Origin: JAEUKA01 sp044228505
Lineage (GTDB): Bacteria; Myxococcota_A; Polyangia; Palsa-1104; JAEUJZ01
NCBI GenBank assembly: GCA_044228505.1
Contig: JBGAUT010000021.1
Coordinates: 31,557 to 95,556, forward strand
DNA length: 64,000 bases
Direction of reading: 5' to 3'
A program made the translations under genes and the position numbers. The notes under the pieces were generated by a model. It was not told the DNA's origin. It searched no databases and saw only the letters and a list, made by a program, of their open reading frames with translations. Positions 9,201 to 16,829 of the stretch are shown here, one piece after another (position 1 is the stretch's first letter; the number at the start of each line of letters is the position of its first letter).

Positions 9201-9715
9201 TGATCAAAGACACCGGCAGTACGTTCCGGCTCCCGGCCGATCCAGCCGCCGATGTGATTCTGATCGGACCGGGGACCGGACTGGCACCGCTGCGTGGATT
9301 CATCGAGGAAAGGGCCGCGCTGCGCAAAGAGGGAGTGCGGGTCGGAAAGACCCTGCTGTTCTTCGGCTGCCGTCGCCCTGATCAGGACTACATCTATCGT
9401 GAAGAGCTGGAAGCACACGCGGGAGACGGCAGTCTGGATGGTCTGTATGTCGCCTTTTCACGACAGCCGGATCAACCGAAAACCTACGTTCAGGATCTCC
9501 TCAAGCAAAACGCGAACACGCTGTGGCCACTGCTCCGAGATGGTGCGCACGTCTATGTCTGCGGTGACGCGAAGAACATGGCCCCGGCGGTGCAAAAGAC
9601 GCTGCTCGGTATCCTGGTCCACGAAGGTGGGCTGTCTGTGCCCCAAGCGGAAGAGCAACTGAAGGCCTGGCGCAGCCAAGGTCGCTACTGCGAAGACGTC
9701 TGGGCAGCCACCTAA
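6236..9715 (+). CDS. Self-sufficient cytochrome P450/NADPH-P450 reductase fusion with extra N-terminal domain
   Basis: A 1159-residue fusion of the CYP102 (P450 BM3) type. These enzymes hydroxylate fatty acids and related substrates using NADPH and need no separate redox partner. Domains in order: an unusual N-terminal module (about 1-78), P450 (84-545), flavodoxin-like FMN domain (577-725) and FAD/NADPH reductase (770-1159). P450 motifs are intact: AGHETTS at 354-360, ExxR at E413/R416, and the haem loop FGIGVRSCIG with Cys495. Reductase motifs are LYGSNMGTAQ (FMN), RPRYYSISSSP (FAD), GPGTGLAPLRGF and VYVCGDAKNMA (NADPH), ending in RYCEDVW. The N-terminal module is predicted beta-grasp with an FRDSDGD turn recalling PB1-type domains; BM3 lacks it. 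The start has no Shine-Dalgarno sequence. No adjacent regulator of the Bm3R1 type is present. Confidence 0.95.
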   Translation: MTSGKTTIQVTYQGQSTNVSFYEGTSDVAIGRAIRGALGLAEETQLRFRDSDGDIVAVSDRLPSGLTLSVELLSAPLAQAPLPEVPGPRPWPLIGNANKLLAGENLEDALAKVAAEYGLLVRLQLPNGGQLYVNSDADLVEELVNRPDDFRKTTPPPATPLGRLRAGVGASGLFTSGDEEEIWQVAHRILLPAFGLSAIKQYFGRIVEVSDELMHNLANRTPGEPFCVTELMTRMTFEAIGYAGFHTRFHCIDAKEQPPFVQAMVDVLEIAMEQAKNLLPDKFHPLQRHRRELAAKVLTDTVDQIIADRKSALERGQAVPSDILQIMLTARDRQTGKRLPDDNIRAQLITFLIAGHETTSGMLSYALYYISKNPHIEARLIEEVDRVLGRDYSHHPTFTDLDGLELTGRILKEALRLNPTAPGFAKFVQRDTVIGGKYPVKKGGVFLTFLGGLHRDPRHFGQTPNEFNPDHFLPDAVAKRHPHAYHPFGIGVRSCIGFQFALVEAKLVLARMYQQFRLRLADPNYQLKHVQTLTMKPRDLNMVVEKRPEERGKFPVQTTQDHTPTAQQNAPRKDSQGILILYGSNMGTAQELAQKLLQQASAHQISATVAELDSFAGALPTRTPVFVFCATYNGQPPDNAVKFCQWLRSDLASDALNGVEFAVLGCGNKQWRATFQKIPQFLFARMQELGGKALVPFHGCDADGDFDATAEAFFASVWSMLGNRSPAGVPLSANTSGSETQLAYSVEVVNYAGSHAGAVLPNRAPLHAEARLCTVTKSRELQAEGAERSTRHLEIALPDGVTYSAGDHLGVLPENPPELIEAYATRCGVRQNDAVVVREMGAISGQIPCGIPIPVSELLGQHVDLSGAITRRELRALAARCPCPPEQSELLRLAGDQAFPSEVLAERLTLLDILLRYASIPCDLATVLTLRPALRPRYYSISSSPKMLPRGCSITVGVHDFCGPKGVQRAGLCSHYLARVQTGQSVRVLIKDTGSTFRLPADPAADVILIGPGTGLAPLRGFIEERAALRKEGVRVGKTLLFFGCRRPDQDYIYREELEAHAGDGSLDGLYVAFSRQPDQPKTYVQDLLKQNANTLWPLLRDGAHVYVCGDAKNMAPAVQKTLLGILVHEGGLSVPQAEEQLKAWRSQGRYCEDVWAAT

Positions 9716-9743
9716 CGACATCCCCAAATGATCGTGGACAGTC

Positions 9744-9749
9744 TAGGAT
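9744..9749 (+). promoter_or_regulatory. Candidate -10 hexamer six bases before the DedA start
   Basis: TAGGAT at 9744-9749 is followed by six bases and the GTG start at 9756. No ribosome binding site and no -35 element are visible. It would yield a leaderless transcript if functional. Confidence 0.25.
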
Positions 9750-9755
9750 ACGGCC

Positions 9756-10364
9756 GTGCTCGATCAATTCTTGGATTGGCTGACCCAGCTACCCACTGTT
9801 CCGCTGTATCTGGTGCTGCTCATTCTGTCGGCGCTAGAAAACATCTTCCCGCCGGTTCCTGCCGATGTTGCGGTGGCACTGGGAGCCTTCCTGGCTCAGC
9901 GTGGCAAGCTGTCCCTCATCCCTCTGGGAATCGCCTGCTGGCTGGCCAACATGGTCAGCGCGGCCGCGATGTATGAACTGGGTCGTAGAAAGGGGGCGGC
10001 GTTCTTTGCAACAGGCTGGCCAAGTCGGCTCCTGCCACCAGCAGCCATCGCGGCGCTGCAAGCGGCGTATGCCAAGCACGGCATGCTCGGTATCTTTGTC
10101 AGTCGCTTCTTTCCGGGCGTCCGGGCAGCAGTCACCCCATTTGCTGGCATTGCCGGACTGCCACCGTGGAAGGCCATCGTACCCACCTGCTTGGCATCGG
10201 CCATTTGGTACTCCTTGCTGGTTGCTGCGGGTGCAACCTTGGGGCTGTCTTGGCCTGCAATTCGACGTCTGGTGGATCAAACCAGCACGGTGCTTGGTGC
10301 CGTGGGTCTGCTTGCGGCAGCGCTGTTCCTGATCTGGCTGATAAGAGTCACTAAAAAAGACTAA
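9756..10364 (+). CDS. DedA-family membrane protein
   Basis: A 202-residue integral membrane protein of the DedA/VTT superfamily. Members act as lipid transporters or scramblases, or affect proton-dependent envelope homeostasis. Family hallmarks are present: ENIFPPVPAD near residues 28-37, and the SRFFPGVRAAVTPFAG segment near residues 110-125, with the conserved Arg after the phenylalanines. About five hydrophobic segments are visible. Translation starts at GTG with no Shine-Dalgarno sequence. The gene begins 40 bases after the P450 stop, so co-transcription is possible. Its TAA stop lies inside the hairpin that ends the convergent gene. Confidence 0.88.
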   Translation: MLDQFLDWLTQLPTVPLYLVLLILSALENIFPPVPADVAVALGAFLAQRGKLSLIPLGIACWLANMVSAAAMYELGRRKGAAFFATGWPSRLLPPAAIAALQAAYAKHGMLGIFVSRFFPGVRAAVTPFAGIAGLPPWKAIVPTCLASAIWYSLLVAAGATLGLSWPAIRRLVDQTSTVLGAVGLLAAALFLIWLIRVTKKD

Positions 10365-10378
10365 TATCTATTGGTCTT
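10353..10378 (-). terminator. Intrinsic terminator overlapping two stop codons
   Basis: On the minus strand a ten-pair stem (one wobble) with a two-base loop, 10378 to 10357, is followed by six Ts (10358-10353). This is a good intrinsic terminator for the JAB-like gene. The stem contains both that gene's TAG (10370-10368) and the TAA of the convergent dedA (10362-10364). Confidence 0.7.
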
Positions 10379-11267
10379 CGTCTGATAGTTCTTCGTAGAA
10401 GCGGACATACAGGTTGAACTCGCTGCCGCCGAGTCGCAGTTCGTTGAGCGGACAGGAGGCGCTGTGCTCGCAGCGTCCGAGCAATTCCACCAGTCGCTTG
10501 CGGTCATGGGCAAAGGCATTCCAATCGCCGCGCTTGGGATCAACGATGTCCAGCAGCCAGTCCGTACGCGGCCCCGACTCGTTGAGCGAGCGTCCATGCC
10601 CGTCGAGCTCGACCTGACCACTGACCATGTATGCGAGGTCGGTTTCCGACAGCACACCTTGGGTCAGTTCATCACCGGGATGGGTGTGATAGCTACCGAT
10701 GAGCTGCTCGCCCGGCGCAAGTGGGCCAAGATCCGCAGCAAGAAAATCGAGCGTATCCCCAGAAAACCGAAACGGCGGGACCAGCACCCGCGTCACATCG
10801 ACATCGTTCCCAAGCCGTTTCCCGAGCAGAAACGCCGCGACCTCCGCCACCTCATCCCGACCGAGCCCCTCTTGCCGCGTCGACACTTCCTTGAGCCGCT
10901 TGAGCTGACAGACCTGGCGACCCGAGAAGCGTACCCGCGACAGTGTGCCACTCAGCTGCACCGCGATGATGCGCGCCCGTGCCTGACAAGCTGCATCCGA
11001 TTGCAGACTGGGATGAGGAACCTCTTCCAGGATCGCGTTCAAGATGGCGGCATTGGCAAACGCATCCTTCGGGTCCAGCCTGGGCACCAGGTCATCGATC
11101 ATGCCCCGCTCGCGGGCCCGATCCAGCGCGTGTACCGACGGGACAGCGTTTCTTCGATTCTGCGAAAGGGCCAGAATGGCCGCGCCCAGACCAATCGCGT
11201 AGAGCGCGCATACCAAGAGCGCTCGTCCCCACTGCGAAGCTCGTCCCCCGATTCGAACCCGTCTCAT
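10368..11267 (-). CDS. Membrane-anchored JAB/MPN-like metalloprotease-fold protein
   Basis: A 299-residue protein with one N-terminal transmembrane segment (about residues 14-35), so most of the chain is probably outside the cytoplasm. Around residues 205-230 it has SYHTHPGDELTQGVLSETD. This resembles the JAMM zinc motif HxH...SxxD of JAB/MPN isopeptidases, and also the DUF4329-like variants. The spacing between the second His and the Ser is ten residues, not the usual seven, so activity is uncertain. A Cys-containing region precedes it. No ubiquitin-like, E1-like or other conjugation gene lies next to it. It has its own terminator and an AT-rich upstream region, so it is probably a single-gene unit. 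A zinc peptidase or a structural relative are both possible. Confidence 0.6.
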   Translation of the reverse strand: MRRVRIGGRASQWGRALLVCALYAIGLGAAILALSQNRRNAVPSVHALDRARERGMIDDLVPRLDPKDAFANAAILNAILEEVPHPSLQSDAACQARARIIAVQLSGTLSRVRFSGRQVCQLKRLKEVSTRQEGLGRDEVAEVAAFLLGKRLGNDVDVTRVLVPPFRFSGDTLDFLAADLGPLAPGEQLIGSYHTHPGDELTQGVLSETDLAYMVSGQVELDGHGRSLNESGPRTDWLLDIVDPKRGDWNAFAHDRKRLVELLGRCEHSASCPLNELRLGGSEFNLYVRFYEELSDEDQ

Positions 11268-11347
11268 GGCGCGGTCACCGTCGGCAAGAGCCGTGGCGTC
11301 CAGCTACCAGTATCGCGAACCTGAGCCGATTAATGCATAAAATTTTT

Positions 11348-11371
11348 GTATTCTGTAAAACCTACAAATAC
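11348..11371 (-). other. AT-rich hairpin in the 117-base gap upstream of the JAB-like gene
   Basis: GTATT-TGTA pairs with TACA-AATAC (one bulged base) around a five-base loop, followed on the minus strand by AAAAATTTT. The surrounding 11330-11390 is the most AT-rich intergenic DNA in the first 20 kb. It may end the four-gene operon above and carry the JAB-like gene's promoter. No single promoter stands out. Confidence 0.35.
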
Positions 11372-11384
11372 TTAGACATTGTGG

Positions 11385-11780
11385 TTACAGGCGGGCGGGC
11401 AGTTCTGGGGGACGAGGCGTGGGTGCAAAGGGCTGGCCGACCGAAGCATCGCTGTCAGCATCGGGCTCCGCCTCGGGATCTCGACGCAGCGTGATGCTCA
11501 CCTTCGCTTCTTCCCCCTGCGTGGCCACGACGTCTCGATACGCAGCAAGGTGTCGGAGTGCGCGTACCTCGATCCGGTGCGGACCCACGGGAACCCGAAC
11601 ACGGACCGGGCCACCGCTCGCAGAGCGAACCAACAGCGGCTGGTCATCGAGCAGCACTGTGGCGACTGTAGGAGTGACGCTCAGCACCAGCGTTGCCGTC
11701 GGTGCCGGACTGGCTTGACGATGGCAACCCGCAACAGCGCCGAAAAGCAGAGCCCCGAATACAACCCCATTGTTACTCAT
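11385..11780 (-). CDS. Small PEGA-like lipoprotein
   Basis: A 131-residue predicted lipoprotein with lipobox VAGC (Cys near residue 19). The middle (about residues 30-100) is one PEGA-like beta domain: TPTVATVLLDDQPL, then VRVPVGPHRIEVRA. PEGA domains are small extracytoplasmic beta modules common in myxobacteria and thought to bind surface partners. The C-terminus is an acidic, Pro-rich tail. The start overlaps the end of the upstream gene by four bases (ATGA), so it is the last gene of a translationally coupled four-gene operon. Confidence 0.7.
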   Translation of the reverse strand: MSNNGVVFGALLFGAVAGCHRQASPAPTATLVLSVTPTVATVLLDDQPLLVRSASGGPVRVRVPVGPHRIEVRALRHLAAYRDVVATQGEEAKVSITLRRDPEAEPDADSDASVGQPFAPTPRPPELPARL

Positions 11781-12937
11781 GGTGTAGCTGCCTCCGTCGG
11801 CAGTTGCTGAGCGTCCGGCGTGGCTGAGGGCAACTCCTGCGCGGGCACACAGTCAAGTCGCACCGTCGACGGACCCAGAGGCACCACCTGAACCCGCAGC
11901 CCGGCAATCGGGGTCCGATACAGCGCCGTCCCCAGCGTCTCCGAGTTCGTCGTCGTCGTTAGCTGGAAGTGCACCTGCTCGTCCACACCATCGAGCACCA
12001 GGAATCGACGCGGCTCGACGCGACTCACCCCCGGTAAAGCGAGCAGCGCTTTCCACAACTTGTTCATCACCTGCGGCGACCGCAGACCGGTCGCAATCAG
12101 CAGCACTCCCCCGCCCACCCGACCCAGCAGACCGCTTCGTTCCGCCAATCGAGACAGCAGCGGACGACCGAGTTGTGCCGTCGCCTGAGCCAGCGCAGCT
12201 TCCGTCCGCTCAGCAAACCCGATCCCATCACCCGTCTCCGTCTGAGGCTGGGCATTGGCATCGGCGAAATACTGCCACCCCCCATGAACCAGCGACGACC
12301 ATAGCCGTGGGCTGGTGCCACGAACCTCCGCTGCATTGGCCGTCACCGTGCCATCAAAGATCAGACGCGGTCCGGGCCACGATGACAGGGCACTCGGCTG
12401 ACAGCGCTCCGCCGAACCCAGCTCGACCGGCTGGTCACGCTGCACCAGCAGATCTCTCGCCTCGGCAGCCAGCGTCGCCGCCGAGGTCTCTGCCCCGGCC
12501 CATCGAGCACACACCAAAATCTTGGGCCTAGCATCGCCACGCTTCGACTTCGGTAGCACCGCTTGCAGTTCCCGCAGCAGATGCGCGACATCGACCTGCG
12601 CCGCAATCTTGAGAGACAGCCGACCGTCTTGCTCCGTCTCCTCCACCACACGGTACGACGACACGAACTCCCGAGCCCGAGCGCTGACCAGGTAGAGCCG
12701 ACCTCGGACGTCCGGCGCAGCCTGCTCGACCGCCAACTCCAGCGCCCGTGCCATGGCTTCGCTGAGCGCTTGGCTGCGCGTCTTGGCGACGTCTTCTTGC
12801 ACCGCCACCTGCACCGCCGACTCGATCTGCATCTCTTGGGCACTGGCAGGCTGCACAAATCCAAACAGGACCGCCGCCAATATCCCTTGACAAAGAAATC
12901 GTTTTGTGTATTTGCGAGTCAAAACAACGAACGACAT
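11777..12937 (-). CDS. Secreted FlgT-like/DUF2066-like envelope protein
   Basis: A 386-residue protein with a cleavable signal peptide (cleavage likely after ASA, about residue 33). Residues about 35-130 resemble the N-terminal domain of FlgT-like outer-membrane-associated proteins: repeated ALSEAMARALELAV helices, then the REFVSSYRVVEE segment and a beta strand. The middle (about 140-260) has a Rossmann-like feel (KILVCARWAG). The C-terminal part (about 280-370) contains GVSRVEPRRFLV, as in DUF2066-like repeats. No flagellar gene is nearby, so a flagellar T-ring role is unlikely; an outer-membrane assembly or glycosylation accessory role is more likely. It begins two bases after the upstream LPP20-like gene ends and overlaps the downstream PEGA-like gene by four. 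Confidence 0.6.
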   Translation of the reverse strand: MSFVVLTRKYTKRFLCQGILAAVLFGFVQPASAQEMQIESAVQVAVQEDVAKTRSQALSEAMARALELAVEQAAPDVRGRLYLVSARAREFVSSYRVVEETEQDGRLSLKIAAQVDVAHLLRELQAVLPKSKRGDARPKILVCARWAGAETSAATLAAEARDLLVQRDQPVELGSAERCQPSALSSWPGPRLIFDGTVTANAAEVRGTSPRLWSSLVHGGWQYFADANAQPQTETGDGIGFAERTEAALAQATAQLGRPLLSRLAERSGLLGRVGGGVLLIATGLRSPQVMNKLWKALLALPGVSRVEPRRFLVLDGVDEQVHFQLTTTTNSETLGTALYRTPIAGLRVQVVPLGPSTVRLDCVPAQELPSATPDAQQLPTEAATP

Positions 12938-12939
12938 GT

Positions 12940-13407
12940 CTATCGGTCCTCGCCCGAGCCCGTCCCGGCGTCGGGGACCGCAGGCTCAGCAGCGCCGCTT
13001 TCTTTAACACGTTCCTTGCTGCCAGCAAGCGGCAAGGCAAGCCACAACACCACTCCGCCGGTCGCACCATAGTCGATTCGTTCGATCACCGCCGTTTGGG
13101 GATCCAGCTTGGCGACCCGCTCGGCACCACCGAAGCGCACCAGCTTGGACTTGTGATCTCGCACCACCACCGTCAGGGCCTTGCGTAGCTTGTCCTCCGC
13201 CCGACTGCGCGCCACTCGCTCAGCCTTGAGCCGCGCCACCTCCGCAGAAGGGGGATACAGGTCCGCGGAGCAGCTTGCCACCGCCACCAGTTTGCCCGCC
13301 GCAAAGTCCGCCGATACGCCTGCCGATACACTCTCCGGCTTTTCATTGGCCACCGCGCAGACCGTCGAGCAAGCGAGCAGCCCAAGTCCGCCCACGATTC
13401 GTCTCAT
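12940..13407 (-). CDS. LPP20-like secreted protein
   Basis: A 155-residue exported protein. I take the ATG at 13407, which overlaps the upstream gene's TGA (TGATG) and starts a signal peptide containing LLAC, so it may be a lipoprotein; signal-peptidase-I cleavage after AVA is the alternative. The body contains a helix rich in charged residues (VARLKAERVARSRAEDKLRKAL) and beta strands ending VVLWLALPL, like the LPP20 family of surface lipoproteins. It sits between an alpha/beta hydrolase and a FlgT-like protein in a coupled operon. LPP20- and FlgT-type folds are known to occur together in outer-membrane systems. Confidence 0.6.
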   Translation of the reverse strand: MRRIVGGLGLLACSTVCAVANEKPESVSAGVSADFAAGKLVAVASCSADLYPPSAEVARLKAERVARSRAEDKLRKALTVVVRDHKSKLVRFGGAERVAKLDPQTAVIERIDYGATGGVVLWLALPLAGSKERVKESGAAEPAVPDAGTGSGEDR

Positions 13408-14405
13408 CAGCCTTGCCCTCCCGACGTTCGAAAGCGACCCGGCGTAGCAATCCACGCCGCCACGTCGTTCCAGCGTTCCTTGAGCTTGCTGCTCATCACC
13501 ACCTGCATGTGATCTGGATCTATCGCATCGCCAAAGCGCCGTCCAAGCTGCCAGTGGGTAATCGGTCCTGCAGTCTCCATCACAAAGCGGAGCTGACAGC
13601 CCGGGGTTGCCATCAAGCGGTCACCATGTCCCGCGACGCTCAAAATGGGCACCCTCACCTTCGGCAACCCACCACGATAGGAATTTCCGTTCCGATCGGT
13701 CCAGTCGCCACCCGACACCCAGCTCCCCATCTGAGCCAAGTACGGAAGCGGCTCGTTAACGTTGCCAACGCGCAGCCTCACCGCCGGAAAATAACCCGTG
13801 GGCCGCGAAACGAGAAGCAGCGTCTCAAACGACAACCGTTTGAGCCACCAACGAAAGAGCGATGGCTCCAAATGGCGCAGCCAGACGTTGCTCGCGAGCC
13901 CGACCAGCCCGTCATACCCAGTTAAGTCGGCGTTCTCCGCACACAGCGACTGCCAAGCCAGCGAGACGTGGCCAAATAGACTGTGTCCAACAGCGATCCG
14001 GGGCAGCGAGGGCGCAACCTGGGCCAAGTAGGCTGCCACGCAGCCGGCATCGTAGACGAGTGAATCGTAATCCCACGAGGCCCCTTCCGTTGCGGTGGGC
14101 CCGCTTTGACCATGACCACGCTGATCGAACCACAGCACCTTGAGCCCGCGGTCGAGCAGCGAGGACAGAAGACCTTCCCCCGCTTTCGCATCGAGCGTCC
14201 GCCGATCCACCATCATCGCATGCGACAGCGCCACCACCGCACAAGGCCGCTCGGTCCGGCACAGCCACTCTCCGCGCAGGACCGCACCGTCTGACATTTG
14301 CAGTGCTACCGGATCTCCTTGGCGAAGTGGTGGGTGCGTCGCTGGCACAACCTCAAAGTCTGCAGGACGGATGCGCTGATTCGTCGGAGAAGAGACAGAA
14401 GCCAC
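13407..14405 (-). CDS. Alpha/beta hydrolase
   Basis: A 332-residue serine hydrolase fold. The nucleophile elbow is GHSLFG near residue 140. An oxyanion-region SHAMMVD and a DQRGHGQSG strand come earlier, and GHGDRLM near residue 255 may carry the acid residue; a DPDHMQVV segment near residue 300 gives the likely catalytic His. No signal peptide is evident, so it is probably cytoplasmic, unlike the three exported proteins encoded after it. The GTG start at 14405 has GAGGAA upstream. It is the first gene of the four-gene operon 14405-11385, and its stop overlaps the next start. The substrate is unknown. Confidence 0.8.
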   Translation of the reverse strand: MASVSSPTNQRIRPADFEVVPATHPPLRQGDPVALQMSDGAVLRGEWLCRTERPCAVVALSHAMMVDRRTLDAKAGEGLLSSLLDRGLKVLWFDQRGHGQSGPTATEGASWDYDSLVYDAGCVAAYLAQVAPSLPRIAVGHSLFGHVSLAWQSLCAENADLTGYDGLVGLASNVWLRHLEPSLFRWWLKRLSFETLLLVSRPTGYFPAVRLRVGNVNEPLPYLAQMGSWVSGGDWTDRNGNSYRGGLPKVRVPILSVAGHGDRLMATPGCQLRFVMETAGPITHWQLGRRFGDAIDPDHMQVVMSSKLKERWNDVAAWIATPGRFRTSGGQG

Positions 14406-14459
14406 GGTTCCTCGTTTTGGTAAGCCATGGTAGCCTGAATCGCTGGGGAATGATTGGCG

Positions 14460-15854
14460 ATGGCCAGGCTCTTCTATCGGGACGTTTCAGGGACGACAGG
14501 TACGATCGAACTGCAAAGCACGCCGGTGCTGATCGGGCGGGCGACCGACTGCCAAATCCAGACGCAGGATGCGCAAGTGTCCCGTCGGCATGCGCGGGTC
14601 ATCTTCGATGGCTCCGCGTACTGGATTGAGGACTGCGGCAGCGCCAACGGCGTATTTGTCAACAACGAACGGGTGCCTCGCTATCAGCTTCGTCCGGGCA
14701 CAAACTTTCGCTGCGGATATCTGGAGGTGCGCTTCGATGTCGACGGTTCAGCGGCAAGTCCACCCGTCGCTACGCCACCCGCACCCTCCCCGCCTGCGCC
14801 ACCACCGATTGCGCCACCGATACCGCCGCCCATTGCTGTGCCTACTCCGGCTGCGCCGATGGTGGTGCCAGCAGCCGCGCCAGCGCCGGTGGTTTCGGCC
14901 TCTGCGATGCCAAGTGCCGAGCTGGTCAGCCTGCGCAGCGAGATTGAGTCTGAGCGACGCAAACGGACCGACCTCGAGTTCGAGCTATCGGAACTGAAGC
15001 GTAAACTCGAAGAGCAGCAAGCACGGCCCGCCTCACCCGCGACGAGTGAAGCCGACAGCGAACGACTACGCCGCCGGGTTGAGCAACTGGAGTCGGAGCT
15101 GAAGCGCAAGGGTGCCGGTGCCGGCAGCGCTGGCGGTGCTTCCGTCGAAGCGCTGCGAGCCGCCGAGGCCGAGCGCGATCGTCTGCGAGTCCGGGTCGGC
15201 GAGCTAGAAAGCAAAGTCCCCGACCCCAGCAAGACCGACGATCAAGAGATGGAGCTGATTCGGCTGCGTCGGCGTGTCGAGCAGCTTGAGGCCGATCTGC
15301 GACGGGTACGCGGTGGCAAGGCGGCAGAGCCGATGCCACCACCTTCGACAGCATCTGGCGAAGCGCTGGTCACGGAGCTGGAAGAGAAAGTCCGTCGGCT
15401 CATCGAGGAACGCGACGAAGCGGTGCGCAAAGCCAGTCATCCGGTCCTGGTCGCCCCCGCTGCGCCCTCACCAACCGATCCTCGGATCGCCGAAGAGCTG
15501 GAACGAGCCAAGCGTCGCATCGATCAGTTGGAGTCGGAACTGCGACGAAAGCCTGTCGGCCAAGTCGCCGACACCCAGCGAGTCTCCGAGCAGCGCAGCG
15601 AGCTAGAGTCGGCCCTACGGCAACTCCGTGACGTCGAAAAAGAGCGGGACAGCCTGCGAGAACTGGTGGCGCAGTCGAGCGGAAGTGCCCGTCTACCAAA
15701 GGTGGCTCTCGACGGGCTTATCTCGGTCAGCGATGGTCTTGCCGACATCCGCGCCGCCCTACGCGCCGCTGGAGACGACGTCGCCCTGGAGCAGCTCGAA
15801 CAGCTCCGCACCACACTCCGCCAAGCGTGCATCAGCCTTGGCCTGACGGTCTAA
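14460..15854 (+). CDS. FHA-domain protein with proline-rich linker and long coiled coil
   Basis: A 464-residue protein. An N-terminal FHA domain (about 5-95) has the phosphothreonine-binding signature: GR at 26-27, SRRHA at 41-45 and GSANG at 60-64. It is followed by a Pro/Ala-rich linker (about 98-150), then a coiled coil (about 155-425) of heptad-rich Glu/Arg segments such as RRRVEQLESELKRK, repeated with variations. A short helical C-terminus follows. FHA proteins dock on Ser/Thr-kinase targets, which are abundant in myxobacteria; no kinase gene lies in this window. I chose the ATG at 14460 because GGGGAA ends ten bases upstream; a TTG two codons earlier is possible. It is convergent with a PEGA gene. 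Confidence 0.85.
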   Translation: MARLFYRDVSGTTGTIELQSTPVLIGRATDCQIQTQDAQVSRRHARVIFDGSAYWIEDCGSANGVFVNNERVPRYQLRPGTNFRCGYLEVRFDVDGSAASPPVATPPAPSPPAPPPIAPPIPPPIAVPTPAAPMVVPAAAPAPVVSASAMPSAELVSLRSEIESERRKRTDLEFELSELKRKLEEQQARPASPATSEADSERLRRRVEQLESELKRKGAGAGSAGGASVEALRAAEAERDRLRVRVGELESKVPDPSKTDDQEMELIRLRRRVEQLEADLRRVRGGKAAEPMPPPSTASGEALVTELEEKVRRLIEERDEAVRKASHPVLVAPAAPSPTDPRIAEELERAKRRIDQLESELRRKPVGQVADTQRVSEQRSELESALRQLRDVEKERDSLRELVAQSSGSARLPKVALDGLISVSDGLADIRAALRAAGDDVALEQLEQLRTTLRQACISLGLTV

Positions 15855-15870
15855 CCAGAGCGGGTGGCGA

Positions 15871-16815
15871 TTACTTAAAGACGATGGTGCCCGGCAGTTG
15901 GCTGGTGTCAGGCGGCGGCACTTCGGTACCTAGCTTGACTGCGACGGCAGTGGCTGCGACGGCACCAACGCCCGCGACAATACCAGTCCAGACGTACCAG
16001 CGCTTGTACCACGGCGTCTGTTTTTGCTCTTTCATCAGGGTCGCAGAAACCTCGACGGTGGTATCCGGCATCACCGTGATTGCGGCCTGAAACGGCAGAT
16101 ACTTGGCTTTTTCGACAAGAATTCGGTAGTTGCCCGGTGCCAGCACATGCAGTGCGTCACCAAGCGGGGTGGAGCCACTGGCCTTCGAGTTCACGTACAC
16201 CTGGGCCCCATCGATGTTGGCCGAGATTTGAATCTGCCCGTAGCGCTTGAATGTATCTGGTGGATAGAGCTGCTGCAGCCAGCTTAGGATGCGCGCCTCA
16301 TCGATTGCTTGACCACCGACGATCGAATCGGCATATCGACCTGTAACTTTCTGTTCCGTGACGGAAATCCGCTGTACTGCGAGCACCACGTCGCCGAGCT
16401 GACTGACCGCGAGCAGCAGCACCTCGCGCACGCCGAGCCGCTGCCCAACTCCCGACAGACAACGAGTCTCGCCATCGCAGCGAGCCACCTCGGCATCCAT
16501 TCCAGGTCCGAGCCGCCGCCGCGCCTCGGTCAAGTTGACGACCCGTAGCGACGTATTCTGCGTCAGCGCTTGGACCAGTCTTTCGGGCAGATCGGCGAGT
16601 GCTTTGACATCGTTGCGATACTCGATAACCACCACGCCATCGGCGGCGGGCTTATCGACCGGCAGGCTGACCTTGACCGCGCCCGTTTCAGGTGGCACGG
16701 GGGCTGTGGCAGCCTGGACGGTCGGTTTCGGCGATCGCGTCCGAGCCTCCAGCGAGGAGCTCGAAACAACGAAGCAAGCGGTCACAGACAGTATGGCGAC
16801 GAGTCGATTCCTCAT
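15871..16815 (-). CDS. Exported PEGA-domain protein with C-terminal transmembrane segment
   Basis: A 314-residue protein with an N-terminal signal peptide (cleavage about residue 24). Residues about 45-180 resemble the DUF-type nucleotide-free module that precedes PEGA domains in myxobacterial envelope proteins; they include a small disulphide candidate, CDGETRC. A single PEGA domain (about 190-265) includes GAQVYVNSKASGSTPLG and APGNYRILVEKAKYLP. A membrane segment (about 272-296) preceded by KRW suggests the C-terminus is anchored. AGGAGA lies at good spacing upstream of the start. It begins 14 bases after a lipoprotein gene on the same strand, so the two are probably co-transcribed. No enzymatic function is visible. 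Confidence 0.72.
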   Translation of the reverse strand: MRNRLVAILSVTACFVVSSSSLEARTRSPKPTVQAATAPVPPETGAVKVSLPVDKPAADGVVVIEYRNDVKALADLPERLVQALTQNTSLRVVNLTEARRRLGPGMDAEVARCDGETRCLSGVGQRLGVREVLLLAVSQLGDVVLAVQRISVTEQKVTGRYADSIVGGQAIDEARILSWLQQLYPPDTFKRYGQIQISANIDGAQVYVNSKASGSTPLGDALHVLAPGNYRILVEKAKYLPFQAAITVMPDTTVEVSATLMKEQKQTPWYKRWYVWTGIVAGVGAVAATAVAVKLGTEVPPPDTSQLPGTIVFK

Positions 16816-16829
16816 GGGTATTCTCCTCG

